The notes under the pieces were generated by a model. That model worked only from the letters and a program-made list of their open reading frames with translations, did not search any database and had not been told where the DNA came from. Below are positions 16,910-26,035 of a DNA stretch of 52,590 nt, one piece after another; within the stretch, counting starts at the first letter, position 1, and the number at the start of each line of letters is the position of its first letter. Source of the DNA: Xanthobacter autotrophicus (GTDB lineage Bacteria > Pseudomonadota > Alphaproteobacteria > Rhizobiales > Xanthobacteraceae); NCBI RefSeq assembly GCF_029991245.1, contig NZ_JAIVFO010000011.1:1-52590 (forward strand), in the 5' to 3' direction. A program made the translations under genes and the position numbers.

Positions 16910-17539
16910 ATGAGCGAGAAAAAGCCTTGGACCGCAGGGCGTATTGCGCGGTGGGCGGTCGGTGCGTTCTTGTTGACATCCTTTGTCTCAGCAATGCTGG
17001 AGCCGCGTAAGGAACAGCAAGGAACGGCGTCGTCCCGCGAAGCTGCCAATCCGGTTGCCGTCGTCGATGCCAAGCAGGATCCACCCATCCCGCAACCGCC
17101 AGTTCCTATTGTTCCTCTCGGCGGCAACGTTGGCGGCTTCGCCAAGGTCTTCAATGACAAATCCAAGCGTTTGAGTGCCGGTGTCAGGATCGCGAAAGGA
17201 AGCTGCGGAACGGAAGTCCGCACAGCTTGCGACTACACATTGACAGATGGGGTATCCATCATCGCCGGCTCTTCTGCGGACAAAAAGACACTCGAATCTC
17301 TAACGATTCATCTTCTTACCGACGATAAAATGGTAGTTTTACGTTATTTTTCAGCTCTCGGTGTCATTCTAAACCTTTATGCGCCAACGGCGGGCAAAGA
17401 CGAGGTCGGCTCCGTCGTCGGTCAACTCGTGACAAAAATTGGAAAGGGCAACAGCGCCGATGCGGTTCTGCATGGAGTTTCTGTCAGAATTCTACTCGTG
17501 CAGCCATTTGGCTCGCTCACATCCATATCGAGGCAATAG
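16910..17539 (+). CDS. Membrane-anchored hypothetical protein (209 aa)
   Basis: ATG preceded by AAGGAG at good spacing. One N-terminal transmembrane segment (about residues 10-30, IARWAVGAFLLTSFVSAML) follows a positively charged start, so the rest is periplasmic. A Pro-rich linker (PPIPQPPVPIVPL) leads to a beta-rich globular domain with a Cys pair (GSCGTEVRTACDY). No family recognised. Codons such as AAA, TTT and TCT are more common than in the neighbouring host genes, consistent with cargo of foreign origin. Confidence 0.65.
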   Translation: MSEKKPWTAGRIARWAVGAFLLTSFVSAMLEPRKEQQGTASSREAANPVAVVDAKQDPPIPQPPVPIVPLGGNVGGFAKVFNDKSKRLSAGVRIAKGSCGTEVRTACDYTLTDGVSIIAGSSADKKTLESLTIHLLTDDKMVVLRYFSALGVILNLYAPTAGKDEVGSVVGQLVTKIGKGNSADAVLHGVSVRILLVQPFGSLTSISRQ

Positions 17540-17635
17540 GTTGGCGAACGCCATGATCCCTCTTCTGCATCTGCAGGAGGGCTCATTGGTGTTCTGAAAA
17601 CCGAACTGCCCCGTTCCAGTTCCGAAATTGTGGCT

Positions 17636-18409
17636 TCAAGCGCGACCTGCGGCCTCCTGAGACACATCCACTTCGTGCCGTTCACCGCCGACGCTAATCG
17701 TGATCCGATATGCCTTCTGGTCACCTGTCGACGTTTGCGGCGGGTCGAAAACAACCTGCCCTCCATACCATTCGCCCGGCATCATGGTGTTGTCCTTCAA
17801 CACCTCGCGCTCCAGCGTGGCGAGGTTCTGCTGTCCGCGCTCGACTGCCGAGTTGACCATCTGCGCATTTTGATAAGAGGCGTTTGCCTGGGCTACCGCG
17901 TTGGCCGTAGGGCTGTAACCGTTGGTGACGACAGTCGCGGTCCCATACCGGGAATAGACTTGCGACGTATTGGTGTAGTAGCCAGACCGAGACGCAGCAG
18001 CGGCATTGGCGCCAGCCGCGACACCCACCAGCACCGCAGCAACAACCTGCCGGGTCTGTTCTTCGCGGACCAAATCCTCGTAGCTGTATACCTTGAGCGG
18101 CTGAACAGGCTGGCCATCTATGAGTTGCTCAACCGTGATGTCTTCGGCTCTGAGTGTGATAGGCGCTCCAGTCGCATTGTAGATGCCTACGACGTAGATG
18201 GGGCGCGCTCCGGCCCGTATGCCACGAGATGCAGGTCGAACCATGGCGACCGTTTTCGCCTTCTTCGACACGAGGGCCGGTTGGCCATCTCGGTAAATTG
18301 CTTCCTGTTGAGCCTTGGGCTGGAAGCGCGCGACTTCAGTGGTCACGCATCCCCCAACCATCAACGCAGCTGCCGCAGCCGCGCCAATTCGCACATATTG
18401 CCTCGCCAT
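17636..18409 (-). CDS. Outer-membrane-type lipoprotein, unknown function (257 aa)
   Basis: Start at MARQYVRIG; the signal peptide ends in the lipobox MVGG-C at about residue 20. After it come a beta-rich region (VAMVRPASRGIRAG...IYVVGIYNATG), an internal hydrophobic Ala-rich segment (VVAAVLVGVAAGANAAAAS) and a Tyr/Asn-rich segment (GYYTNTSQVYSRYG). Conserved as a hypothetical lipoprotein in related bacteria; role unknown. Convergent with the 209-residue gene. Confidence 0.72.
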   Translation of the reverse strand: MARQYVRIGAAAAAALMVGGCVTTEVARFQPKAQQEAIYRDGQPALVSKKAKTVAMVRPASRGIRAGARPIYVVGIYNATGAPITLRAEDITVEQLIDGQPVQPLKVYSYEDLVREEQTRQVVAAVLVGVAAGANAAAASRSGYYTNTSQVYSRYGTATVVTNGYSPTANAVAQANASYQNAQMVNSAVERGQQNLATLEREVLKDNTMMPGEWYGGQVVFDPPQTSTGDQKAYRITISVGGERHEVDVSQEAAGRA

Positions 18410-18981
18410 GCCACCCCCCCAACCTAAGCGTACATCGTGGGGAAGATGCATCCGACTGTCGAGGCGCCTTAACGTTCCGTTAATGCGATCAACGCGAGCG
18501 TTGCAATGAGGCCACACCTTACCGATCAGGCGGCGCTGCGCTCGATGAGAGGCTGGCTAAGAGCCCGTTGCGCTGCAACGCCCAGCGGGTGCACGGCGGG
18601 ACCAACCGTTAGATTGCGATCTCTAACGAGCGGAGCTGACCCATACCTGCCCCTCCACTGCCCTTTCAGCGACGTCCGCTTCGCGCCCCCAATACAGCCG
18701 GTCAGATCCTATTGATCATGGCCCAAAAGCTGCCATTGAGCCAAGGTCGCACGAATGTCAGTGACGGACGGGGACACCCGCCCACCCGTGCCGACGATCG
18801 CGTCGTAACTGGCTTGTTCGGAACTGCAACCCGACCTTTAACGGAAATTCAGTGTGTCCCCTGCTAATTGGCTGAGTGTGGTTGACCGGGCGCCTTCGGG
18901 CAACCGTAATGGCAGAATTGCCGAATCGAGAATGTTCCTATATTGTTCTCGCATGTGAGGCCGTGATTTAAGGGGACGGGA
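18410..18981. other. Intergenic region before the restriction cassette
   Basis: No convincing gene. It holds a 7-bp inverted repeat CGTTAGA/TCTAACG (18607-18628) and an AT-richer stretch (about 18920-18960) that could hold the promoter of the methyltransferase operon. The lipoprotein promoter should also be here. Confidence 0.4.
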
Positions 18982-20346
18982 ATGAGGACCGTAAAGCCGG
19001 GCAGCCGAAAAGATGCTCGACCGACCGAGGGTCCTAGCGTTCTCGATCTCTTCTCCGGCGCAGGCGGAATCGCACTCGGATTCGCAGACGCAGGTTATCG
19101 CGTCGTCGGCGGCATCGACAATTTCCAGCAAGCGGTCGAATCGTTCGAAGCGAACATCGCCGGCGCGCGTGGGCTCGCGCGCGATCTGCGGGTGCGCGAC
19201 TTCTCGGACGTGAAGGAGTTCGTCGGATCGGCCGGCGTCGATGTGATCGTCGGCGGGCCGAGCTGCCAGGGCTTCTCCACGTCGGGCGGTCTCAGCCGCG
19301 CGACCGGGCGCGATCAGGATGACCCCCGCAACCGCCTGTTCCTCAACTACCTTGATCTGGTGGACGAACTCCGGCCGTCGTGGATTGTGTTCGAGAACGT
19401 GCCCGGCCTGCTGCTCTACAATCAGGGGCGCGTGGCGCTTGAGATCGTCCACGCCTTCCGGGAGATCGGCTACACCGTCGTTCCGATGATCCTGCTGGCG
19501 GCCGACTTCGGCGTGCCGCAGCTACGTCGCCGGCTCGTGTTCGTCGGCAACCGGACAGGCGCCGACATCGCGTTCCCGGCGGCCACGCACGGCAACGCAG
19601 ACCTCTGGCGCAACTACGCCTTGCCCTTCGCGCATCTGTCGCGCATCGGCCACGGCGGCGGTGACGAAGTGCTTCCGCACGTCAGCTTCGCCGACGCCTG
19701 CTCCGACCTCCCGCCTGTCGAGGAAGGCAAGGAGGCCGATGGTGTGAAGTATCCCGGCCGCGCGAAGACCGCATATCAGCGCGAGATGCGCAAAGGCTCT
19801 CGCTTGGTCCGGCAACACGCCGCCGCCGATCTGGCGGCGATTGACCGCCTTGCCGCGCGCACTCTGAAAGCAGGGCAGAACTGGCGCGACATCCCGATCG
19901 ACCAGTTGCCCGACAGGTTCCGCCGAATCCGGCCTTACGATGCGACAACTATCCTGAAGCGTCTTCAACACGACGCCCCGGCTTACACCATCACCACGAA
20001 GTTCAACGAAGGCACGACGGGCGCCTTCATTCATCCGGATCAGGCCCGAACACTCACCCTACGTGAGGCTGCGCGCCTTCAGTCCTTCCCGGACCGCTTC
20101 GTCTTCAGCGGCAGCGCCGCGCAGATCCGGCATCAGATCGGGAATGCCGTTCCGCCGCTGCTCGCCCGCGCCCTGGCCGAGGCCATCCTGCCTTCGGTGC
20201 TGCGCGACGTGCACGGCGAGGCGGTGGAAGCCTTGCGCGATGTCGTCGTGGTCGAGAACAAGGTCGGGGACGCGGACATCCTCAAGCTGCGGGCGCCCCG
20301 GAAGGTCCGCGACGAGAGCCTGATCCCGTTCGACGACGCGGCGTAG
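18982..20346 (+). CDS. DNA (cytosine-5) methyltransferase
   Basis: 454 residues with the C5-methylase motifs in order: motif I LDLFSGAGGIALGF (near 21), motif IV GGPSCQGFS with the catalytic Cys (near 91; PSC rather than the more common PPC), motif VI ENVPGLL (near 138), motif VIII QLRRRLVFVG (near 180), a variable target-recognition region (about 200-320), motif IX REAARLQSFPDRF and motif X QIGNAVPPLLARALA. It protects DNA at an unknown sequence. Good ribosome site (AGGGGA). First gene of a four-gene cassette with McrB-like, McrC-like and Vsr genes. Confidence 0.95.
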   Translation: MRTVKPGSRKDARPTEGPSVLDLFSGAGGIALGFADAGYRVVGGIDNFQQAVESFEANIAGARGLARDLRVRDFSDVKEFVGSAGVDVIVGGPSCQGFSTSGGLSRATGRDQDDPRNRLFLNYLDLVDELRPSWIVFENVPGLLLYNQGRVALEIVHAFREIGYTVVPMILLAADFGVPQLRRRLVFVGNRTGADIAFPAATHGNADLWRNYALPFAHLSRIGHGGGDEVLPHVSFADACSDLPPVEEGKEADGVKYPGRAKTAYQREMRKGSRLVRQHAAADLAAIDRLAARTLKAGQNWRDIPIDQLPDRFRRIRPYDATTILKRLQHDAPAYTITTKFNEGTTGAFIHPDQARTLTLREAARLQSFPDRFVFSGSAAQIRHQIGNAVPPLLARALAEAILPSVLRDVHGEAVEALRDVVVVENKVGDADILKLRAPRKVRDESLIPFDDAA

Positions 20347-20358
20347 GGGGGCGCGGCC

Positions 20359-22101
20359 ATGCCGTTCTTCGCCCTCGATCACGTCCGCCTGGCGCTCGAC
20401 TATTTCCAGAAGCCGGACCACACCCACCCCACCCTGATGAGCCTCCTGGCGATGCTGCGTCAGAACGTGCCGGCCAGCGGCGACCCGGATGATGCGATCC
20501 AGTTCGGCAGTCCGGTCGAGCGTCGGCTGATGGACGACTACTTCAAGCCGGCCGGCGGCCCGGAGAAAAAGCCCTACTTCCTCGTTTTCGGCACCGGCTA
20601 CGGCTATAGTCACTGGCGCGACCGGGATTATCCGGGCAAAACGCTTCAGGTGCAGCGGAACAAGCACGACCTGTTCCGGCAGAGCCCGAAGGACAACAAG
20701 CGCTGGACCCTGGCGCCGAACCTCATTCAGGCCATCAAGGACACCCCGCCCAAGGAAGTGATTGGCGACATTCCGATCAGCGCCGCCTACTTGGCCGCGT
20801 GGTGCTATCGCACCAAGGAAATCGCATCGATCGAGGCGGCGGTCGAGGGGTTTGCGAAGGAGTTCAGGCTGAACGACTACGGTCTGGTTCCGGAGATTTT
20901 CTCGACCGACATTCCCGCCGATCTGGCGGCCGTTCCGCTTCAGGACGAACCGATCGACGACGGCGATCTCCTGCTGTTCTTACAGAGCTTGGAGCCGGAG
21001 AAGGCGGAGGAGGAGCCCGAGGAGACGCCTGCGCCGGCCGCCGCGCCCACCGCTGCCGTCGCCAAGGTGCATACGCCGCCGCCGCCACCGGGCGACTGGA
21101 ACATGGCTTTGGCTGATCTCGGCGATCTGTGCGGGCTGCAGGGGATGGAGGAGGCCGCGACACGGGCGCTCGCCGCCTTGGCAGCCGGCGTGCATGTGAT
21201 CCTCACCGGCCCACCGGGCTCCGGCAAGACCAAGCTGGCCGAATGCATCTGCTCGAAGGCCGGCTTTCCGACGTGGACGGTGCCTGCGACCGATCAGTGG
21301 ACTACCTTCGAGACAATCGGCGGCTACTTCCCGACGCCCAAGGAAGGTGAGACCGGAGACCGGCTGGATTTCCTGCCGGGGGCGGTCGTGGACTCTCTCG
21401 AGAAGGGCAAGTGCCTCATCATCGACGAGATCAACCGCGCCGATATCGACAAGGCGTTCGGCGAGCTGTTCACGCTGCTGAGCGGCAACACCGTGACCCT
21501 GCCTTACCGCCGGCGTTCTGACGACGGCAAGTTCCGCCGCGTGCTGCTACAGGTCGGATCGGCGGTGGTCGAGGATGAAGACGCCGACGTGATCGTCGTG
21601 CCCGCCTGGTGGCGGATCGTCGGTTCGATGAACGACGCCGACAAGGCGAGTCTCAAGCGTCTGTCGATGGCCTTCGTCCGCCGCTTCGCCTTCATCCCCA
21701 TCGACCTCCCGTCGCCGGCGATCTACGAGGCGCTAATCCGCGCAGCCGTGGACAAGACGGATGCGGCCAAGAGCGGCGTCGGCAACATGCCCGGTCTCAC
21801 GAAGGTGCTGATCGAACTGTTCAGCACCGCAGACGGCGGCCTCAGCGGGATCGGATTGCCCCTCGGCCCGGCGTTCCCGTTGTCGATCGCCCGGCACGTC
21901 GACAGCGAGTGGCGGCTGGATTCCGGCCGCAGCTTCGAAGCGGTGCTGGCTTCAGCGCTGGAACTCTACGTGATGCCGCAGTTTCAGGGCCGGCCGGATC
22001 TGCACGAAAAGGCCGGGGACCTGTTCCGCCCGCTGCTGTCGACGCGCCACGATGAGTTCGACCGCCATCTGGCCGTCTGGACCGGCTATGTGTCGGGATG
22101 A
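20359..22101 (+). CDS. McrB-like AAA+ NTPase of a restriction system
   Basis: 580 residues. The N-terminal ~170 resemble the MrcB_N/DUF3578 DNA-recognition domain (GYGYSHWRDRDYPGKTLQVQ). An acidic, Pro-rich linker follows, then an AAA+ domain with Walker A GPPGSGKT (near 284), Walker B LIIDEINRAD (near 353), the McrB-type nucleotide signature GSMNDADK (near 421) and an Arg-finger region FVRRFAF. In McrBC and LlaJI/BsuMI systems this subunit translocates on DNA and drives the nuclease partner. Starts 12 bp after the methylase and overlaps the nuclease gene by 4 bp. Confidence 0.88.
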   Translation: MPFFALDHVRLALDYFQKPDHTHPTLMSLLAMLRQNVPASGDPDDAIQFGSPVERRLMDDYFKPAGGPEKKPYFLVFGTGYGYSHWRDRDYPGKTLQVQRNKHDLFRQSPKDNKRWTLAPNLIQAIKDTPPKEVIGDIPISAAYLAAWCYRTKEIASIEAAVEGFAKEFRLNDYGLVPEIFSTDIPADLAAVPLQDEPIDDGDLLLFLQSLEPEKAEEEPEETPAPAAAPTAAVAKVHTPPPPPGDWNMALADLGDLCGLQGMEEAATRALAALAAGVHVILTGPPGSGKTKLAECICSKAGFPTWTVPATDQWTTFETIGGYFPTPKEGETGDRLDFLPGAVVDSLEKGKCLIIDEINRADIDKAFGELFTLLSGNTVTLPYRRRSDDGKFRRVLLQVGSAVVEDEDADVIVVPAWWRIVGSMNDADKASLKRLSMAFVRRFAFIPIDLPSPAIYEALIRAAVDKTDAAKSGVGNMPGLTKVLIELFSTADGGLSGIGLPLGPAFPLSIARHVDSEWRLDSGRSFEAVLASALELYVMPQFQGRPDLHEKAGDLFRPLLSTRHDEFDRHLAVWTGYVSG

Positions 22102-23369
22102 CGCGCGAGGCATGGCGAGACTTCATCTGCGCTCCTGACCGGGCCGGCCGGCATCTCTCCGCCATCGGGCGCGGAGTCGCCGGCGCGACCGCAGAGGCGA
22201 TCGACCTAGCGGTTCTCCAGTCCTTCCTCGAGAAGCTGTACGACACCGCAGACGACGTGCGCCTGCTCGGCAGCGCGGTCGATCTCATCGGTGGCGGCTA
22301 TCGCGCCTATGCCGAGGGGCCGCTACACCGAGTCCTCGATGCCTTGTCGAACGAGATGCTGGCGCAGGAGCAGGTCGTCGGCCCTGGCCTGCGCGGCAAT
22401 GCCCGATGGGATCGGACGATCCTTCAGCGGATGGCGGGCACGCTCTCGCCGGTCCATTACGTCAGTCGGACCTCACGTCGCTCCTTCGAAATGCCGGAAA
22501 ACCAACTGCTGTCGTGGTTGGTCGATGATCTTCGCCGCACGGTGTCGATCGTCGAGCAGAGGGTCGGGTCGGCTGCGCTCCACACGGACCTCCAGATTCT
22601 TCGAGATGAATGCGAGCGGGCGCGCCAGCACCATTGGTTCAGCGACATCTCCGTTCCGCTGCGCCTCACGCCTGAGATGATCGCAGCGGCCACCCGCCAT
22701 CGGCGCCCGGAGTATCGAGCCGCGGCGGCCCTAGCACGCCGGCGGCTGGAGATGGAAACGAACGATCATCACGCCTGGTGGTATACGATCATGTCGCTGC
22801 TCGCCGTGAACTGGCTGGAGCCGGTGAACGACGACGATTTGTTCGAGCTCTATGTGCTGGTTCTCGCCCTCGATCTGCTGAGCGACGAGCTGGGCTTCGG
22901 CGAGCCGGTCGAATACGGCCTGGTGACGAGCCGGCGCGGCCATGTCGCGCTGTTCGAGGACGATCACCAGAAGGTTCGGGTCTACTTCGATCAGACGCCG
23001 GCGACGGTGCTCGGAATCGCGACTGAATACGGCCAGGTGTTCGCTCAGCACCGCGGCATCTCGGGCGGTGAGCGGCGGCCCGACATCCTGGTCGTCGCCG
23101 AGAGAGAAGGTGAAACCCGGCTCGTGCTGATCGAGATGAAGAAGACCGTCGACGGCCGTTATATTAGCGATAGCGTATACAAGGTCTTTGCCTATCTCTA
23201 CGACTTCAGTGACACTGCTGGTGCGGGCCGCACGGTGAAGGCGGTCCTGGTCGTGCCCGGCGGCGTCTCGGCCGTGCCCGGCGCGTCCGCTGGCCGGACC
23301 GTGTTCGTTGCGTCCGGCGATGATCGGGCCGGGATGGCGCAAGCGATGAAGGACGCTCTGACGGCGTAA
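22098..23369 (+). CDS. McrC-like PD-(D/E)XK nuclease subunit
   Basis: 423 residues. The N-terminal two thirds are helical with a DUF2357-like flavour. The C-terminal ~110 hold a nuclease core: RRPDILVVAE (catalytic Asp near 327), then VLIEMKK (the ExK pair near 346) and a following helix YKVFAYLYDF. With the McrB-like partner this would be the cutting subunit. The ATGA overlap with the ATPase gene implies matched synthesis. It is more divergent from E. coli McrC than the partner is from McrB, so family membership rests on motif and context. Confidence 0.8.
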   Translation: MTREAWRDFICAPDRAGRHLSAIGRGVAGATAEAIDLAVLQSFLEKLYDTADDVRLLGSAVDLIGGGYRAYAEGPLHRVLDALSNEMLAQEQVVGPGLRGNARWDRTILQRMAGTLSPVHYVSRTSRRSFEMPENQLLSWLVDDLRRTVSIVEQRVGSAALHTDLQILRDECERARQHHWFSDISVPLRLTPEMIAAATRHRRPEYRAAAALARRRLEMETNDHHAWWYTIMSLLAVNWLEPVNDDDLFELYVLVLALDLLSDELGFGEPVEYGLVTSRRGHVALFEDDHQKVRVYFDQTPATVLGIATEYGQVFAQHRGISGGERRPDILVVAEREGETRLVLIEMKKTVDGRYISDSVYKVFAYLYDFSDTAGAGRTVKAVLVVPGGVSAVPGASAGRTVFVASGDDRAGMAQAMKDALTA

Positions 23370-23378
23370 CCGGAGACG

Positions 23379-23816
23379 ATGGATAGACTGACGCCCGAGG
23401 CCCGAAGTGCAAACATGAAAGCTGTCCGGCGCAAGGACACCGCGCCGGAGATGATCGTTCGGCGCCTGCTGCACGCGGCCGGTTATCGCTACCGGCTCCA
23501 CGTCAAGAAGCTGCCCGGCTCGCCGGACATCGTGTTCCCCGGTCGCAAGAAGGCGATCTTCGTGCACGGGTGCTTCTGGCACGGTCACGATTGCCGCGCC
23601 GGCCGACGACCGCAGAGCCGTCAGGACTATTGGGTTCCGAAGATCGCAAGGAACCGGGAGCGGGACGCTGCGTCGGTGGACGCCCTCTCGCGGTCGGGCT
23701 GGACTTCGCTTACCGTGTGGGAGTGCAGGGTGACGGACCGCGACTCGCTGACTGAGCAGCTTGTCGATTTCCTCGGACCGGCGGGCTCGGTAATCGACGG
23801 CAAAGAGCGCGGGTAG
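23379..23816 (+). CDS. vsr: Very short patch repair endonuclease
   Basis: 145 residues with the full Vsr pattern: RSANMKAVRRKDTAPEM, then LHVKKLPGSPDIVFPGRKKAIFVHGCFWHGHDC, including the metal-binding Asp of GSPDIV and the catalytic His/Cys region, and NRERDAASVDAL. Vsr nicks T:G mismatches that arise when 5-methylcytosine deaminates, and so accompanies 5mC methylases. It follows the nuclease gene by 9 bp and has GGAGA before the ATG. Confidence 0.93.
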   Translation: MDRLTPEARSANMKAVRRKDTAPEMIVRRLLHAAGYRYRLHVKKLPGSPDIVFPGRKKAIFVHGCFWHGHDCRAGRRPQSRQDYWVPKIARNRERDAASVDALSRSGWTSLTVWECRVTDRDSLTEQLVDFLGPAGSVIDGKERG

Positions 23817-24236
23817 TGTCTGGGGTTGCAGCGACTTAGAAGCAGAGAATGGCGAGTTCGGGTGGGTCGCTGATCGGCGGCTATCCGTGCAGCCGAATCT
23901 CGAAGGGGACGTTCCGGTCACGGCCCCAAACCGGCCGTTCATCGTCGCCGCAGCGGGCTGATGGCTGGCCGTGTGCTTGTGAGGTGTTCCTGATCGTCCA
24001 TGGGGCTCTCCAAAGGTTGAGAAACCCCGTGATGGTCCGCCCGCCTATGCCGGGCACCACATGGAAAGTACCCAACCGCCCGTCATGCAGCGCGCCTACC
24101 GCGGCAGCGGTTTAGTCCTCTGGCGCCGAGCGGCCGGATGGTGCTGACACGATCGCAGCACGTCCCGCCGCTTGGCGCCATCGCTGACATAGATAGTGCG
24201 AATGCCGGATGCGTCCTGGCAAAGTAGGAGCAGATC
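23817..24236. other. Gap after vsr, no convincing gene
   Basis: Short frames on both strands have Arg/Pro/Ser-rich shadow composition. It may be remnant DNA from cassette insertion. Confidence 0.3.
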
Positions 24237-24416
24237 ATGGCCGAGCGATTTGAACGCCACCGCCAGCCCTGGACCCATGAGGAACTCGAAAAGCTCAAAT
24301 TGCTGGCCAAGAAGGGTATGGCACTCAAAGCCATTTCGAAAGCGATGACGCGCAGCGAGGAATCCATCAAAGACCGCGCCAAAATCGATGGCATTGGGAT
24401 CGCGAAGCTCCGTTAG
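24237..24416 (+). CDS. Small Myb/SANT-like HTH protein (59 aa)
   Basis: Begins MAERFERHRQPWTHEELEKL after a clear GGAG ribosome site (24227-24230). The body is WTHEELEKLKLLAKKGMALKAISKAM followed by RSEESIKDRAK: a three-helix Myb/SANT- or GcrA-like fold with the leading Trp and a basic third helix. Probably a DNA-binding regulator of the integrase end of the element, since it lies 55 bp before the iterons and is convergent with int. Function inferred from fold only. Confidence 0.7.
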   Translation: MAERFERHRQPWTHEELEKLKLLAKKGMALKAISKAMTRSEESIKDRAKIDGIGIAKLR

Positions 24417-24470
24417 GCCCTGCTCACGGTACAGCCCCGACTACGCGTCCCGTGCTTCGCTCTCACGGAG

Positions 24471-24582
24471 TGGCAAATCGGCAATTTGGCAATTTCGGCA
24501 CAGACGCCGTGCCAAATTCACCGCACACAACATATTGAAAATGAATGGGATTTCTATTTCGGCGATTTTGGCATTTCGGCAC
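24471..24582 (+). repeat. Right iteron clusters, candidate replication origin
   Basis: Two groups of 8-9-bp units of type ATTTCGGCA. Group 1 is AATCGGCA, ATTTGGCA, ATTTCGGCA (24476-24500), with an inverted TGCCAAAT at 24510. Group 2 is ATTTCGGCG, ATTTTGGCA, TTTCGGCAC (24556-24582). A very AT-rich tract follows (24583-24638), suitable for strand opening. They match the cluster at 3514-3540 in the opposite orientation. Confidence 0.6.
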
Positions 24583-24638
24583 ATAAGATACCCTATTCAA
24601 TAAGTAGTAGTATAATAATACCATTTTATTTCTACCCA

Positions 24639-25847
24639 TCATTCCACGGCCTTTGGCTGGCAATGGGCCGCCCATGCCGTCATCAGCTCGCGGCGCTTCT
24701 CCAGGGCATCACCCCGGCGATAGGCCCGCTCGGTGGCATCCCCCACGACATGGGCGAGGGCGGCTTCGGCGATCTCCCGTGGGAAACCCGTCTCCTCGGC
24801 GGCCCAGTCCCGGAAAGACGAGCGGAAGCCGTGGACGGTGATCTCCAGCTTCTGGCGGCGCAGGAGCATTTCCATGGCCATGCTGCTTAAGGGGCGGCCC
24901 TTCCGCTGCCCAGGGAAGACGTAAGCACCCTTGTCGTCATCCTCTGGGCGCAGGGCTTCCAGCGCCCTCAGGAGCGCAATGGCGGGCGCCGTCAGGGGTA
25001 CACGATGTTCTCGCCCGGCCTTCATGCGATTGGCCGGCACCGTCCATACCTCGGCCTTGAGATCGACCTCGCCCCACGTCGCCCCCAGCGCCTCGCCCGA
25101 CCGGGCGGCCGTCAGAATGGCGAACTCCAGGGCTCGCGCTGCCATAGCCTCCCGCGTCCGCAGTTCGGTGAGGAAGGCGGGCACCTCTGCGTAGGGGAGG
25201 GCGGGGTGATGACCACGCTGGAGCTTCTGGCGCTTCGGCAGAAGGGTGTCGAGGTGGCCCCGCCAGCGGGCGGGGTTATCTCCCGTGCGCAGCCCCTTGG
25301 CCTTGGCGGCATCCAGCACCTTCTCGATGCGGCCCCGGAGGCGAGACGCTGTCTCGTTCTTCTCCATCCACACCGGTTGCAGGACCGCGAGCACGTCATC
25401 GGTATTGATGTCCGCCAGCTTCCTCTCGCGGATCTTCGCGCAGTAGGCGGGGCCGAGGGTCATTTTCCATTGTGCCGCGTGCTTCTCATTCCTGAAGCCG
25501 GGCGTCAGCTTCTCAGCCATGGCATCGGCGAACTCCCCGAAGGAGGGAGCCCCCTCAGCCTCCTTTTGGCGCGCCTCAGAGGCTTTTCGGCTTTCCAGTG
25601 GGTCCTGCCGCTCCGCCGTGAGGCGGCGGGCGTCCTCGGCCTTCTGGCGCGCTTCAGCGAGGCCGACATCCCTGGCCGAGCCCAGCCCCATCTCCCGGCG
25701 CTTCCCATCGCGGCGGAACATGAAGAGCCATGCCTTCGTGCCGGTGGGGCCGATCTGGAGATAGAGACCACCGCCGTCCGCATAGCGGCCCGGTTCCTTC
25801 AGGTTCGCCACGGTCCGTGCGGTGAGCCGGTTCGTTGCACGTGCCAC
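24639..25847 (-). CDS. int: Tyrosine integrase, P4 family
   Basis: 402 residues. The N-terminal DUF4102-type arm-binding domain (YADGGGLYLQIGPTGTKAWLFMFR) is followed by a SAM-like core-binding domain and the catalytic domain: Arg in LTAARSGEALGATW, the HGFR box, the later His in AALAHVVG and the nucleophile Tyr in ERAYRRG. All active-site residues are present. It would recombine attP with the 3' end of tRNA-Ser. It is read toward the element interior, starting 190 bp from attR, with arm-type repeats in that gap. Confidence 0.95.
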   Translation of the reverse strand: MARATNRLTARTVANLKEPGRYADGGGLYLQIGPTGTKAWLFMFRRDGKRREMGLGSARDVGLAEARQKAEDARRLTAERQDPLESRKASEARQKEAEGAPSFGEFADAMAEKLTPGFRNEKHAAQWKMTLGPAYCAKIRERKLADINTDDVLAVLQPVWMEKNETASRLRGRIEKVLDAAKAKGLRTGDNPARWRGHLDTLLPKRQKLQRGHHPALPYAEVPAFLTELRTREAMAARALEFAILTAARSGEALGATWGEVDLKAEVWTVPANRMKAGREHRVPLTAPAIALLRALEALRPEDDDKGAYVFPGQRKGRPLSSMAMEMLLRRQKLEITVHGFRSSFRDWAAEETGFPREIAEAALAHVVGDATERAYRRGDALEKRRELMTAWAAHCQPKAVE

Positions 25848-25866
25848 ATACCCCTCCGATGGGAAG

Positions 25867-25934
25867 CCAACCCCACCGGGATCCTAAACACACTAACCCC
25901 ACTTTCAACCCCACCTCATGAGCTGGCTTTGGCC
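25867..25934 (+). repeat. Right integrase arm-type repeats
   Basis: CCAACCCCACC (25867), CTAACCCCAC (25893) and TCAACCCCACC (25905), followed by CTGGCTTTGGCC (25923-25934), mirroring the left-end set in the same orientation. They lie in the int leader and could also regulate int. Confidence 0.55.
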
Positions 25935-26035
25935 GGACGCTCTGAAACGATAGCGGACAGGAGATGGAGTAATTAATTGATATACATGCTACTTAACGAA
26001 CGGAGCCGAACGCCCCCGGACAGGAGTTCGTCGGA

